DNA from: Burkholderia multivorans ATCC BAA-247
GTDB lineage: Bacteria > Pseudomonadota > Gammaproteobacteria > Burkholderiales > Burkholderiaceae
Length of the DNA: 64,000 nucleotides
NCBI RefSeq assembly: GCF_000959525.1
Contig: NZ_CP009831.1
Location: 1,178,001 to 1,242,000, forward strand
Reading direction: 5' to 3'
Positions within the stretch are counted from its first letter, which is position 1, and the number at the start of each line of letters is the position of its first letter. Positions 25,874 to 35,385 of the stretch are shown here, one piece after another. The translations under genes and the position numbers were made by a program. Below the pieces are notes generated by a model. It was not told the DNA's origin and ran no database searches. It saw only the letters and a program-made list of their open reading frames with translations.

Positions 25874-27651
25874 TGGCCGCAGAGAAAAAGCCGCATGTCG
25901 ATGCGGTGATCGTCGGCTTCGGCTGGACCGGCGCGATTCTCGCGAAGGAACTGACCGAAGCAGGACTGAAAGTCGTCGCGCTCGAGCGCGGCGAATATCG
26001 CGATACCTATCCGGACGGCGCGTATCCGAACACGATCGACGAGCTGACCTACAACATCCGCAAGAAGCTGTTCCTTGACCTGTCGAAAACGACCGTGTCG
26101 ATCCGCCACGGCATCAGCGACACGGCGCTGCCGTATCGCCAGCTCGCCGCGTTTCTGCCGGGCGAGGGCGTCGGCGGCGCGGGGCTGCACTGGTCCGGCG
26201 TGCATTTCCGCATCACGCCCGAGGAGCTGCGGCTGCGCAGCCACTATGAAGAGCGCTACGGAAAGAAATTCATTCCGGAAGGGATGACGATCCAGGACAC
26301 CGGCGTCAGCTACGACGAACTCGAGCCGCATTTCGACTTCGCGGAGAAGGTGTTCGGCACGTCGGGGCAGGCGTACAAGGTCGGCGGCAAGGTGGTCGGC
26401 GACGGCAACGTGTTCGAGGCGAACCGCAGCGATCATTTTCCGCTGCCGCCGCAGCTCAACACGTATTCGGCGCAGCGCTTCTACGATGCCGCGAAGTCGC
26501 TCGGGCTGCATCCGTACCGGCTGCCGTCGGCGAACACGTCGGGTCCGTACACGAATCCGTACGGCGTGCAGATGGGGCCGTGCAACTTCTGCGGCTACTG
26601 CAGCGGCTACGCGTGCTACATGTATTCGAAGGCGTCGCCGAACCTGAACATCCTGCCCGCGCTGAAGCAGACGCCGAACTTCGAGCTGCGCTCGAAGTGC
26701 CACGTGCTGCGCGTCGACCTCGACGACACGAAGAAGCGCGCGACCGGCGTCACCTACGTCGATCCGACCGGCCGCGAAGTGCATCAGCCGGCCGATCTCG
26801 TGATCGTTGCCGCGTTCCAGTATCACAACGTGCATCTGCTGCTGCTGTCGGGCATCGGCAAGCCGTACGATCCGATCTCCGGCGAAGGCGTCGTGGGCCG
26901 CAATTTCGCGTACCAGAACCTGTCGACGATCAAGGCGTTCTTCGACCGCGATACGTTCACGAACCCGTTCGTCGGTGCCGGCGGCAACGGTGTCGCGGTC
27001 GACGACTTCAACGCGGACAACTTCGATCACGGCCCGCTCGGCTTCGTCGGCGGCTCGCCGCTGTGGGTGAACCAGGCGGGCGTGAAGCCCGTCAGCGGGA
27101 TCGCGGTGCCGCCCGGCACGCCCGGCTGGGGCTCCGCGTGGAAGAAGGCGGTGAAGGATTACTACGCGCACACGATCTCGATGGACGCGCACGGCACCAA
27201 CATGTCGTACCGCGACGTCTATCTCGATCTCGATCCGACCTATCGCGATTCGTACGGGCAGCCGCTGCTGCGGATGACCTTCGACTGGAAGGACAACGAC
27301 ATCCGGATGGCGCAGTACGTGACGGGCCAGATGAAGAAGATCGCGGAAGCGATGGGGCCGAAGGCGATCAGCGTAACGACGCGCGAGTTCGGCAAGCACT
27401 TCGATACGCGTGCGTACCAGACGACGCACCTGGTCGGCGGCGCGGTGATGGGCACCGATCCGAAGACGAGCGTGCTGAACCGCTATCTGCAGTGCTGGGA
27501 CGTGCACAACGTGTTCGTGATGGGCGCGTCGGCGCTGCCGCAGGGCATCGGCTACAACCCGACCGGCATCGTCGCGGCGCTCGCGTACTGGTCGGCGCGC
27601 GCGATCCGCGAGCAATACCTGAAAAATCCCGCACCGCTGGTGACCGTATGA
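25873..27651 (+). CDS. FAD-dependent GMC-type sugar-acid dehydrogenase, large subunit
   Basis: A 592-residue flavoprotein with an N-terminal FAD site VIVGFGWTGAI (about residues 12-22), an ALERGEYRD strand end, a GEGVGGAGLHWSG motif near residue 97, and a C-terminal GMC active-site region with QTTHLVGGAVMG and ASALPQGIGYNPTG. The cluster CNFCGYCSGYACY near residue 237 is typical of gluconate dehydrogenase-type large subunits. It has no signal peptide and would be exported with the small subunit. Electrons should pass to the tri-heme cytochrome encoded next, then to ubiquinone. It acts in the periplasm on an aldonic acid or sugar. Confidence 0.9.
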   Translation: MAAEKKPHVDAVIVGFGWTGAILAKELTEAGLKVVALERGEYRDTYPDGAYPNTIDELTYNIRKKLFLDLSKTTVSIRHGISDTALPYRQLAAFLPGEGVGGAGLHWSGVHFRITPEELRLRSHYEERYGKKFIPEGMTIQDTGVSYDELEPHFDFAEKVFGTSGQAYKVGGKVVGDGNVFEANRSDHFPLPPQLNTYSAQRFYDAAKSLGLHPYRLPSANTSGPYTNPYGVQMGPCNFCGYCSGYACYMYSKASPNLNILPALKQTPNFELRSKCHVLRVDLDDTKKRATGVTYVDPTGREVHQPADLVIVAAFQYHNVHLLLLSGIGKPYDPISGEGVVGRNFAYQNLSTIKAFFDRDTFTNPFVGAGGNGVAVDDFNADNFDHGPLGFVGGSPLWVNQAGVKPVSGIAVPPGTPGWGSAWKKAVKDYYAHTISMDAHGTNMSYRDVYLDLDPTYRDSYGQPLLRMTFDWKDNDIRMAQYVTGQMKKIAEAMGPKAISVTTREFGKHFDTRAYQTTHLVGGAVMGTDPKTSVLNRYLQCWDVHNVFVMGASALPQGIGYNPTGIVAALAYWSARAIREQYLKNPAPLVTV

Positions 27652-29057
27652 AGAGGATCGTGACCCACCGTATCGCGCGCCGCCTGTCGCGCGCATTGGC
27701 CGCGAGCGCTGCATGCGCGGCGCTCGGCTTCGGCAGCGCGGCGGCCGTCGCGCAACCTGCGGCGACGCCCGCCGCCGCATCGGCCGCGGCTGCAGCCGCG
27801 CCGCAGTCCGCCGATGCGCTGGTCGCGCGCGGCGCGTATCTTGCGCGCGCGGGCGACTGCGTCGCCTGCCACACCGCGGTCGGCGGCAAGCCGTTCGCGG
27901 GCGGGCTGAAGTTCGACACGCCGATCGGCGCGATCTATTCGACGAACATCACGCCGGCGCAGAAGACCGGCATCGGCACGTGGTCGCTCGAGGACTTCGA
28001 CCGCGCGGTGCGCGCCGGCGTGCGCAAGAACGGCGACACGCTGTATCCGGCGATGCCGTTTCCGTCGTACGCGCGCTTGACCGACGACGACGTGAAGGCG
28101 CTGTACGCGTACTTCATGCACGGCGTCGCGCCGGTCGAGCACGAGAACCGCGCGGTCGACATCGTCTGGCCGCTGTCGATGCGCTGGCCGCTCGCGATCT
28201 GGCGCAAGATGTTCGCGCCGTCGCCGAAGCCGTTCGACGCGACGCCGTACGCCGATCCGGTGCTCGCACGCGGGGCCTACCTCGTGCAGGGGCTCGGCCA
28301 CTGCGGCGCGTGCCATACGCCGCGTGCAGTGACGATGCAGGAGCGCGCGCTGACCGACGCGGACGGCCTCGACTTCCTCGCCGGCGGCGCGGCGATCGAC
28401 GGCTGGGTGCCGACGAGCCTGCGCGGCGAACCGCGCACCGGCCTCGGCACGTGGAGCGAAGGCGAGATCGTGCAGTTCCTGAAGACCGGCCGCACGCTGC
28501 GCACGGCCGCGTTCGGCGGGATGACGGACGTGGTCGGCCACAGCATGCAGCACATGAGCGACGACGACTTGACCGCGATCGCGCGCTATCTGAAGACGCT
28601 GCCGCCGCGCGTGCAGGGCGAGCAGCCGCACGTCTACGATGCGGCCGCCGCGAAGGCGCTGCAGACGGGCGACACGAGCAAGCCCGGCGCGGCCGTGTAC
28701 CGCGACAACTGCATGGCCTGCCACCGCAGCGACGGGCACGGCTATACGCGCGTGTTCCCGGCGCTGGCCGGCAACCCGGTCGTGCAGGGCGACGATCCGA
28801 CGTCGCTGATCCACGTGGTGCTCGAAGGCAGCGCGCTGGTCGGCACGCGCACCGCGCCGTCGACGTTCACGATGCCGCCGTTCGGCTGGCGCCTGTCGGA
28901 TCAGGAAGTGGCCGACGTGTCGAACTTCATCCGCACGAGCTGGGGCAACACCGGCTCGCCGGTGACGGCCGCGCAGGTCGCGAAGGTGCGCAAGAGCGTG
29001 CCGTCGACGCGCCCCGAGCCGCCGCCGGGCGCGCGCTTCCCGCAAGCCGCGCGCTGA
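27648..29057 (+). CDS. Tri-heme cytochrome c subunit of the dehydrogenase
   Basis: A 469-residue periplasmic cytochrome c. A signal peptide ends near residue 36 (AVAQPA), followed by an alanine-rich linker. Three CxxCH heme sites are present: CVACH, CGACH and CMACH, spaced about 150 residues apart, with distal methionines such as YPAMPF and TMPPF. The ATG overlaps the flavoprotein stop as ATGA. It matches the membrane-bound cytochrome subunit of gluconate, alcohol and aldehyde dehydrogenases, passing electrons to ubiquinone. The C-terminal tail is proline-rich. Confidence 0.92.
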   Translation: MKRIVTHRIARRLSRALAASAACAALGFGSAAAVAQPAATPAAASAAAAAAPQSADALVARGAYLARAGDCVACHTAVGGKPFAGGLKFDTPIGAIYSTNITPAQKTGIGTWSLEDFDRAVRAGVRKNGDTLYPAMPFPSYARLTDDDVKALYAYFMHGVAPVEHENRAVDIVWPLSMRWPLAIWRKMFAPSPKPFDATPYADPVLARGAYLVQGLGHCGACHTPRAVTMQERALTDADGLDFLAGGAAIDGWVPTSLRGEPRTGLGTWSEGEIVQFLKTGRTLRTAAFGGMTDVVGHSMQHMSDDDLTAIARYLKTLPPRVQGEQPHVYDAAAAKALQTGDTSKPGAAVYRDNCMACHRSDGHGYTRVFPALAGNPVVQGDDPTSLIHVVLEGSALVGTRTAPSTFTMPPFGWRLSDQEVADVSNFIRTSWGNTGSPVTAAQVAKVRKSVPSTRPEPPPGARFPQAAR

Positions 29058-29093
29058 GCGGGCGCGGCGGCCTGCCGCGCTTCGCGTCCGACC

Positions 29094-29126
29094 CGCGCCG
29101 CCGCGTGAATTTTTCGCGGCGGCGCG
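29094..29126 (+). terminator. Strong GC hairpin after the dehydrogenase operon
   Basis: CGCGCCGCCGCG (29094-29105) and CGCGGCGGCGCG (29115-29126) form a perfect 12-bp stem with a 9-base loop, 37 bases after the cytochrome stop codon. The T-run lies in the loop rather than after the stem, so it may stabilise the mRNA end or partly terminate. Confidence 0.5.
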
Positions 29127-29200
29127 CCATTTGCCCGCCTCATCCCTTATCCTTTCGTTCTTGAACCTTACTAAAGCGTTACACGAACCAGGGAGGGGGG

Positions 29201-30916
29201 ATGCCTCATGACGTCAGCCTGATTGCGTTGCTCGCGGCCGGTTTCGGTCTCGCGATGATCTTCGGTTATCTCGCGTCGCTGCTCAAAATGCCGCCGCTCG
29301 TCGGCTATCTGCTGGCCGGGATCGTGATCGGCCCCGGCACGCCGGGCTTCGTCGGCGATCTGTCGCTCGCGCAGCAGCTGGCCGAAGTCGGCGTGATGCT
29401 GCTGATGTTCGGCGTCGGCCTGCATTTCTCGCTCGGCGATCTGCTCGCGGTGCGCAAGATCGCGCTGCCCGGCGCGATCGTGCAGATCACGGTCGCGACG
29501 CTGCTCGGCGGCGGCCTCGCGCTCGCGTGGGGCTGGAGCATCGGCGCGGCGCTCGTGTTCGGTCTCGCGCTGTCGGTCGCGAGCACGGTCGTGCTGCTGC
29601 GCGCGCTCGAAGGGCGCGGGCTCGTCGAAACGGTGAACGGACGGATCGCGGTCGGCTGGCTTGTCGTCGAGGATCTCGTCATGGTGCTCGTGCTCGTGCT
29701 GCTGCCGCCCGTCGCGGGGCTGCTCGGCGGCTCGCCGCCGGGTGGCGAGCATGCGGCCGGCGGCGGCGTGTGGAGCACGCTCGGCGTCACGATGCTGAAG
29801 GTCGCCGCGTTCATCGCGCTGATGCTGATCGTCGGCAAGCGCGTGTTTCCTCGCATTCTGTGGCTCGTCGCGCGCACCGGCTCGCGCGAACTGTTCACGC
29901 TCTGCATGATCGCGGCCGCGGTCGGCATCGCATTCGGTGCGGCGAAGCTGTTCGACGTGTCGTTCGCGCTCGGGGCGTTCTTCGCCGGGATGATGATGCG
30001 CGAATCGGAATTCAGCCGCCGCGCCGCCGACGAAACGCTGCCGTTGCGCGACGCGTTCTCGGTGCTGTTCTTCATTTCGGTCGGGATGCTGTTCGATCCG
30101 AAGGTGCTGCTCGACGAGCCGCTGCACGTCGTCGAGGTCGCGGCGATCGTGCTGATCGGCAAGACGCTGGCGGCCGTCGCGCTCGTCGTCGCATTCCGCT
30201 ATCCGCTGAACACCGCGCTGATCGTCGGCGCGGGGCTCGCGCAAATCGGCGAATTCTCGTTCATCCTCGCCGGGCTCGGCCGCTCGCTCGGGCTGCTGTC
30301 GGCGGAAGGGCAGAACCTGATTCTCGCGGTCGCGCTGATCTCGATCGCGCTGAACTCGGTCGCGTTCGCGGCGATCGATCCGGCGCTCGCATGGATCCGC
30401 AAGCGCTCGGCGTTCGCGCGCCGGCTCGAGGCGCGCGACGATCCGCTCGCCGCGCTGCCGATGTCGACGCCGCAGACGCATCTGACCGGGCAGGTCGTGA
30501 TCGTCGGCTACGGCAAGGTCGGCACGCGGATCGCGCGGGCGCTCGACGAGCACGGCATCGCGTACGTCGTCGTCGAGCAGAACCGCGAGATCGTCGAGAA
30601 GCTGCGCGCCGGCGGCGTCGCCGCGGTGTCGGGCGACGCGATCGAGCCGATCGTGCTCGTGCAGGCGCATATCGCGCGCGCGGGGATGCTCGTCGTCACG
30701 CTGCCGGACGTGTTCGACGTGCGGCAGATCGTCGAGATTTCGCGCACGCTGAATCCGACGCTCGAAGTCGTGCTGTGCACGAACAGCAGCGACGAAGCCG
30801 CGCTGCTGGCGAGCGAGGGCATCGGCACCGTCTTCATGGGCGAGACGGAACTTGCGCGCGGCATGACCGAGCACGTGCTCGGCAGGATGGCGAAGCCGGT
30901 CGCGGCTTCGCATTGA
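29201..30916 (+). CDS. ybaL: CPA2 cation:proton antiporter, YbaL/Kef type
   Basis: A 571-residue inner-membrane antiporter. Twelve or so transmembrane helices fill the first 390 residues, beginning with the conserved LLKMPPLVGYLLAGIVIGP. The C-terminal RCK/TrkA-N domain starts near residue 427 with VVIVGYGKVGTRIARAL and DEHGIAYVVVEQN. This layout is that of E. coli YbaL, which exchanges K+ or Na+ for protons. RCK domains bind nucleotides or ligands that gate transport. GGGAGGGG stands directly before the ATG. It is convergent with ftsI. Confidence 0.88.
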   Translation: MPHDVSLIALLAAGFGLAMIFGYLASLLKMPPLVGYLLAGIVIGPGTPGFVGDLSLAQQLAEVGVMLLMFGVGLHFSLGDLLAVRKIALPGAIVQITVATLLGGGLALAWGWSIGAALVFGLALSVASTVVLLRALEGRGLVETVNGRIAVGWLVVEDLVMVLVLVLLPPVAGLLGGSPPGGEHAAGGGVWSTLGVTMLKVAAFIALMLIVGKRVFPRILWLVARTGSRELFTLCMIAAAVGIAFGAAKLFDVSFALGAFFAGMMMRESEFSRRAADETLPLRDAFSVLFFISVGMLFDPKVLLDEPLHVVEVAAIVLIGKTLAAVALVVAFRYPLNTALIVGAGLAQIGEFSFILAGLGRSLGLLSAEGQNLILAVALISIALNSVAFAAIDPALAWIRKRSAFARRLEARDDPLAALPMSTPQTHLTGQVVIVGYGKVGTRIARALDEHGIAYVVVEQNREIVEKLRAGGVAAVSGDAIEPIVLVQAHIARAGMLVVTLPDVFDVRQIVEISRTLNPTLEVVLCTNSSDEAALLASEGIGTVFMGETELARGMTEHVLGRMAKPVAASH

Positions 30917-30918
30917 CC

Positions 30919-30944
30919 GCGGGCGGGGCGGCCCGCCGTTTCTT
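30919..30944. terminator. Hairpin between convergent ybaL and ftsI
   Basis: GCGGGC (30919-30924) and GCCCGC (30931-30936) form a 6-bp stem, followed on the plus strand by CGTTTCTT. This is a modest intrinsic-type terminator for ybaL, 3 bases after its stop codon. Confidence 0.5.
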
Positions 30945-30951
30945 CACGCAA

Positions 30952-32808
30952 TCAGCCGGCTGCAGCGGGTCTCCGCGCCGCGTCGCCCGATTGCGTGGCC
31001 GTTCGTACCGGCGCCGCGGCCTTCGGCGCCGCGACCGTCTTCTGCGGCACCTTTCTCGTCGGCGTCTCCGTATCGGCTTCGACCGGTGCGTCGGGCGGCA
31101 CGCCGAGCAGTTGCAGCGCGCCGCTCGTCACCGACGCAAACACGGGGCCGGCCACCGTGCCGCCGTAATAGCCCTTGCCGCGCGGCTCGTCGATCATCAC
31201 CGCGACGATCAGGCGCGGGTTGCTCATCGGCGCCATCCCGGCGAACAGCGCGCGATACTTGCCCTTCGCATACGACGAGCCGACCTGTTTGCGCGCCGTA
31301 CCGGTCTTGCCGCCGATCCGGTAGCCGTCGACGCGCGCGCGCCGCCCGGTGCCGCCTTCGCCGACCGCCATCTCGAGCATCGAACGGATCGCGGCCGCCG
31401 TCTGCGGCGACGTCACGCGATGGCCGCGATGCGCGTCGATCGTCTGCTGGTCGGTGCCGTTTTTCAGCAGCGACACCGGATGTAGCGTGCCGTCGCCGGC
31501 ATACGCGGTATACATCTGCGCGATCTGCAGCAGCGACATCGAGAGCCCGTAGCCGTAGGCCATCGTCGCCTGCTCGATGGGCCGCCAGCGCTGGTAGCTG
31601 CGCAGCCGCCCCGACGCGACGCCGGGGAACGTGAGTTCCGGCGCGCGGCCGATCCCGTATTCCTGATATTTGTTCCAGATCGTTTCGGCCGGCAGGTTCA
31701 GCGCCAGCTTCGCGAGTGCGATGTTGCTCGACTTCTGCAGCGCCTGCGCGACGGTCAGCGAACCGTGGTTCGACGTGTCGTGGATCACGGCCGGGCCGAT
31801 CTTGTACGTGCCCGGCGACGTGTTGATGATCGTGTTCGGCGTGACCTTGCGCTGGTCGATCGACAGCGCGACGACGAGCGGCTTGATCGTCGAGCCCGGC
31901 TCGAACGTGTCGATCACCGCGCGGTTGCGCAACTGCTGGCCGGTGAGCCGCGCGCGGTCGTTCGGGTCGAACGTCGGATAGTTCGCGAGCGCGAGGATTT
32001 CGCCGTTCTGCGCATCGAGCACGACGACGCTGCCGGCCACCGCGTTGTTCTCGAGCACGGCGGCCTTCAGCTGGCTGAACGCGAGCTGCTGGATGCGCCG
32101 ATCGATCGTCAGCTCGATCGTCGCGCCGTGCTGCGCGGGCACGAGTGGCCGCGTGTCCGACACGATCCGGCCGAGCCGGTCGCGAATCACCTCGCGCTGG
32201 CCCGACGTGCCGGACAGCAGCGCGTTCGCCGCGAGCTCGACGCCTTCCTGCCCCTGATCCTCGACGTTCGTGAAGCCGACCACGTGTGCGGCCGATTCGC
32301 CTTCCGGATAGAAGCGCTTCGAATCGGCGATCTGCGTGATGCCGTCGATCGCGAGCTTGTCGAGGCGGCTCGCGGTCTCGGCGTCGACCTGACGCTTGAG
32401 CAGCACGAACGTACGGTCGTTGCCGAGGCGGCGCTTCACTTCGGCGAGCGGCATGTCGAGCAGCTTCGCGATTTGCGGATAGTCGGTGTCGGATACCTGC
32501 TTCGGGTTCGCCCAGATCTCGTAGGTCGCGAGGCTGACCGCGAGCATCGCGCCGTTGCGGTCGACGATGCGCCCGCGCATCGCGTCGAGCTCGATCGTGC
32601 GCTGGTAGCGCTTCTGGCCTTGACCGACGTAGAAATCCTGATTCGCGACCTGCACCCAGAAGGCGCGCACGATCAGTGCGGCGAACGCCACGAACACGAG
32701 AATCACGACGAGCTTCGAGCGCCACATCGGCAGGCGCGACGCGAGCATCGGATTCTTGGTCGCGGACGCGTACGGGTCGACGGGGTGGGGCTTTTTCTTC
32801 GCGCTCAT
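30952..32808 (-). CDS. ftsI: Peptidoglycan transpeptidase FtsI/PBP3, non-dcw copy
   Basis: A 618-residue class B penicillin-binding protein: short cytoplasmic N-terminus, one transmembrane helix (about residues 31-50), a non-penicillin-binding domain from RGRIVDRNG, and a transpeptidase domain with Ser306 in STIKP, SSN (360-362) and KTGT (501-504), all intact. It cross-links septal peptidoglycan. It is outside any division/cell-wall cluster, so it should be an additional copy. From memory, B. pseudomallei carries such a PBP3 on chromosome 2, and its loss gives ceftazidime resistance. The last 60 residues are a Pro/Ala/Lys-rich extension. The start at 32808 gives the normal short N-terminus. 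Confidence 0.92.
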   Translation of the reverse strand: MSAKKKPHPVDPYASATKNPMLASRLPMWRSKLVVILVFVAFAALIVRAFWVQVANQDFYVGQGQKRYQRTIELDAMRGRIVDRNGAMLAVSLATYEIWANPKQVSDTDYPQIAKLLDMPLAEVKRRLGNDRTFVLLKRQVDAETASRLDKLAIDGITQIADSKRFYPEGESAAHVVGFTNVEDQGQEGVELAANALLSGTSGQREVIRDRLGRIVSDTRPLVPAQHGATIELTIDRRIQQLAFSQLKAAVLENNAVAGSVVVLDAQNGEILALANYPTFDPNDRARLTGQQLRNRAVIDTFEPGSTIKPLVVALSIDQRKVTPNTIINTSPGTYKIGPAVIHDTSNHGSLTVAQALQKSSNIALAKLALNLPAETIWNKYQEYGIGRAPELTFPGVASGRLRSYQRWRPIEQATMAYGYGLSMSLLQIAQMYTAYAGDGTLHPVSLLKNGTDQQTIDAHRGHRVTSPQTAAAIRSMLEMAVGEGGTGRRARVDGYRIGGKTGTARKQVGSSYAKGKYRALFAGMAPMSNPRLIVAVMIDEPRGKGYYGGTVAGPVFASVTSGALQLLGVPPDAPVEADTETPTRKVPQKTVAAPKAAAPVRTATQSGDAARRPAAAG

Positions 32809-33201
32809 GCAGGGGCCAGGGTCGGTCGCCGGGAGACGGCGGGTCAGTCGGAATAATGGGATTGTAATAAATGAGTAAAGATCATGTGAGGAAACTGTGC
32901 GCGCGCGACGCGCATGGGCGTGAAGGCAAGCGGCGATCGCGGTGAAAACGGCGGGTAAACGACGACGTGGGCGCACGATTGCATCGATGCAGTCGCGAAC
33001 GGCGGCCGGGCGGCGGGGCGGTGGCGTGGACGGAGACGCTGGGCGGTGTCGGTGCGCTACGCCCCATTGGGCACGCATCGGAATGGTGCCGGAATAAAAA
33101 AGCGCCTCGGAAACGAGGCGCCAATTTACTGAATATCGAAATAAAAAATCGCCGGGCGGAATAAGCGATTAAATCTGAATCTGATTTTCGTCAACGAAAA
33201 A
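32809..33201. other. Upstream region of ftsI with a minus-strand terminator
   Basis: These 393 bases lie between two minus-strand genes and contain no supportable gene. The terminator at 33097-33122 isolates ftsI from its upstream neighbour, so ftsI should have its own promoter between about 32810 and 33090; none was clear enough to call. Confidence 0.4.
33097..33122 (-). terminator. Intrinsic terminator of the small minus-strand gene
   Basis: GCGCCTCG-GAAA-CGAGGCGC (33103-33122) is an 8-bp stem with a tetraloop. Read on the minus strand it is followed by TTTTTT (complement of 33097-33102), a classical intrinsic terminator. It lies 80 bases beyond the stop codon of the gene ending at 33202. 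Confidence 0.85.
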
Positions 33202-33549
33202 CTAGCGGGCCACCGTGATGAATTCCTGATATTCCGGCGAGGTGGTGCAGCGGTCGACCGCCTGCAGGCGCCACGCGCCTTCGCGATGCTCGCCCGCGAG
33301 CACCGCCGTGCCCTGGTCGCGCTGCGTTGCGTCGAACGACAGGCCCTGCAACTCGCAAACCGCGTTCCCGCTGTCGGCGGCGCACAGTGCCATCGCGCCC
33401 TCGACGTCGCGGACCTTGCCCCAGGTCGGCAGGTCGATGCCCTGATGTGCCTCGCGTGACCACAGCCCTTCGTCGGTGTCGACCCACAGCACTGCGAACG
33501 ACTGCCGGGTTGCCGCTTCGCTGCCATTAATGCGAATGGTGAGGCGCAT
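33202..33549 (-). CDS. Small protein of unknown function
   Basis: A 115-residue soluble protein I do not recognise. The start at 33549 follows AGGAG with an 8-base gap and gives MRLTIRINGSEAATRQSFAV. The sequence alternates short strands (FAVLWVDTDEGLW; VCELQGLSFDA) and has three cysteines. No signal peptide, membrane helix or known motif is seen. It is a single-gene unit, with its own intrinsic terminator downstream and about 580 bases of non-coding DNA upstream. Base composition is near that of the neighbours, so it is probably a native lineage-specific gene. Confidence 0.65.
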   Translation of the reverse strand: MRLTIRINGSEAATRQSFAVLWVDTDEGLWSREAHQGIDLPTWGKVRDVEGAMALCAADSGNAVCELQGLSFDATQRDQGTAVLAGEHREGAWRLQAVDRCTTSPEYQEFITVAR

Positions 33550-34133
33550 TGGATCGTCTCCTGAGAAATGACAAATTGGACCGTTTGAACTTGAACAGTC
33601 TAGATAGACTGTGCTGAAACGCAAGTGATAACCGACAATAAATGCGCATTGCGTTTATTCGAGATTCGGATGAAACGACGTCAGACGAGGCTCGTCTAAT
33701 TTGGCGACAGAATGCGCGCGCAGACACGACGGCGCCGACGGGGGTGCGACCGCCGATCGTGCGCGCGAGGAGATCGGATGACCGCAAGCGCGTGCGACCG
33801 GAGCGAGTCGCCCACCGCCCAAGTGCGGCACAGCGAACGCGCGCGCGACGCGTCCGAACGCCGCGCGACAGAGCCGGACAATCCCGTACAAATCCACACA
33901 TTTTTACGAAACTTTCAGCACAGACTTCCGCGCGATCGCGCCCCACACTGCGCATTGCCCGACGCTGCGCGCACGGCAACGTATCGCGACCTCCGCGCGG
34001 CGCGACGTGTTCGCAGCAGCGGCCGGTCGCGATCGCCGACGGCGTACATGCCCGTCGTGCGGCTCGCCTCCGCGCAGTGCGCGACTGCCCTGCGCGCGTC
34101 GCCGGTCGGGCCGCTTCCTCGAAGGAGACTACC
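33550..34133. other. Intergenic region without a supported gene
   Basis: These 584 bases separate divergent genes. The first 150 bases are AT-rich and probably hold the promoter of the small minus-strand gene. Open frames running through the rest extend the reductase frame upstream but have no ribosome site and arginine-rich composition. No other signal was seen. Confidence 0.4.
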
Positions 34134-35330
34134 GTGCTGATCTGGAAAACCGCGCTGCCGCTGAACTGGCGCACGAGCCTCGTCTCGCCCGCGAGCGCGC
34201 CGGTCGCGGCGGCGAACGTCGAGCGACTCGTGCTGACCGGTGCAACCGGTTTCCTCGGCAGTACCGTGCTGACGGCGCTCATCAATGCGGGGCTGCTCGA
34301 ACGCGTCGTCTGCATCGTGCGCGCGCAGGACCGCGGACACGCCGTCGCGCGGCTGCGCGATGCGGCGCTCCGCGCGGGCCTCGCGCCGTACTGGGCGGCG
34401 CGCATCGGCGATTCGAACGTCATCGTCGGCGCGCTCGACGACGTGTGGGACCGCGCCGACGCGGGGCGCCTCACGGCCGCGACGCACGTGATTCATTGCG
34501 CGGGGCACGCGTCGGTCGCCGACGGCGCGCATCTGCAGACCGATCTCGACAGCACGCTGCGCTTTGCCGCGCGCTGCACGCAGGCGCCGCATCTGCGGCG
34601 GTTCGTCTACGTCGGCACTGCATTCGCGGGCACGGCCGGCGCCGGCGTCGTGCAGGAAGAGCCGGAGCGTGCGCCCTGCACGGGCGAAACGCCGCGCGGC
34701 GCAGTGCTCACAGCCCGCTATCTGCACGCGAAGGCGGAAACGGAGCGGCGGCTGCGCGCGCTCGGGTTGCCGCTCGTCGTCGTGCGGCCGTCGCACGTCG
34801 TCGGTCACACGGTGCTCGGCACGCGGCCGGCGCCGAATTCGTTCTGGATGTTTCGCGTCGCGCACGCTGCGCGTCGCTTCACCGCGCGGCCGATGACGCG
34901 CATCGACATCGTGTCGGTCGACGACGTCGCGCGTGCGACGATGCTGCTGGCCGTCAAGCCGACGCTCGCGCATCGCGTCTATCACGTGTCGGCGGGCGAG
35001 GATGCACCGATGGTCGCGCAGATCGTGCGCGCGATGGACGAGGCGGTCGGCATCGCGGACGCGCCGCGCTACGCGGCGTGCGCGCCGGCCGATCTGCCGC
35101 AGGTGGTGCGCACCGTGCTCGGCCGCGCGGACCCGGCGCGCGAGCGCGTGATCGGCGACGCGATGCGGCGTTTCGCGGAATTCGCGACGGTCGACCGCGT
35201 GTTCGACAACCGCCGCCTGCGCGACGAAATCGATTTCGAGCCGTTGCCGTTCGTCGATTATGTGGAAGCGTGCATGCGCACGTCGCGCGGGATCCCGGTG
35301 ACCGACCTGATGCGCGGCGCGCGAGACTGA
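34134..35330 (+). CDS. Extended SDR, thioester-reductase-like
   Basis: A 398-residue NAD(P)-dependent protein of the extended short-chain dehydrogenase type. The cofactor motif GATGFLG is near residue 37, and the catalytic YxxxK is visible in YLHAK near residue 200. The N-terminal Rossmann part followed by CIVRAQDRGHAVARL resembles the reductase domains that release carrier-bound or CoA-bound acyl groups (NAD_binding_4). The start is a GTG at 34134, supported by AAGGAG 7 bases upstream; a much longer open frame lacks support. It stands alone between an unknown gene and the Hpa operon. Substrate unknown; a nucleotide-sugar epimerase is less likely. Confidence 0.75.
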   Translation: MLIWKTALPLNWRTSLVSPASAPVAAANVERLVLTGATGFLGSTVLTALINAGLLERVVCIVRAQDRGHAVARLRDAALRAGLAPYWAARIGDSNVIVGALDDVWDRADAGRLTAATHVIHCAGHASVADGAHLQTDLDSTLRFAARCTQAPHLRRFVYVGTAFAGTAGAGVVQEEPERAPCTGETPRGAVLTARYLHAKAETERRLRALGLPLVVVRPSHVVGHTVLGTRPAPNSFWMFRVAHAARRFTARPMTRIDIVSVDDVARATMLLAVKPTLAHRVYHVSAGEDAPMVAQIVRAMDEAVGIADAPRYAACAPADLPQVVRTVLGRADPARERVIGDAMRRFAEFATVDRVFDNRRLRDEIDFEPLPFVDYVEACMRTSRGIPVTDLMRGARD

Positions 35331-35385
35331 CGGTACCACGCGCGTACGTACCGTTCACGCACGGCCACGCCGGCACGCAAGGACG

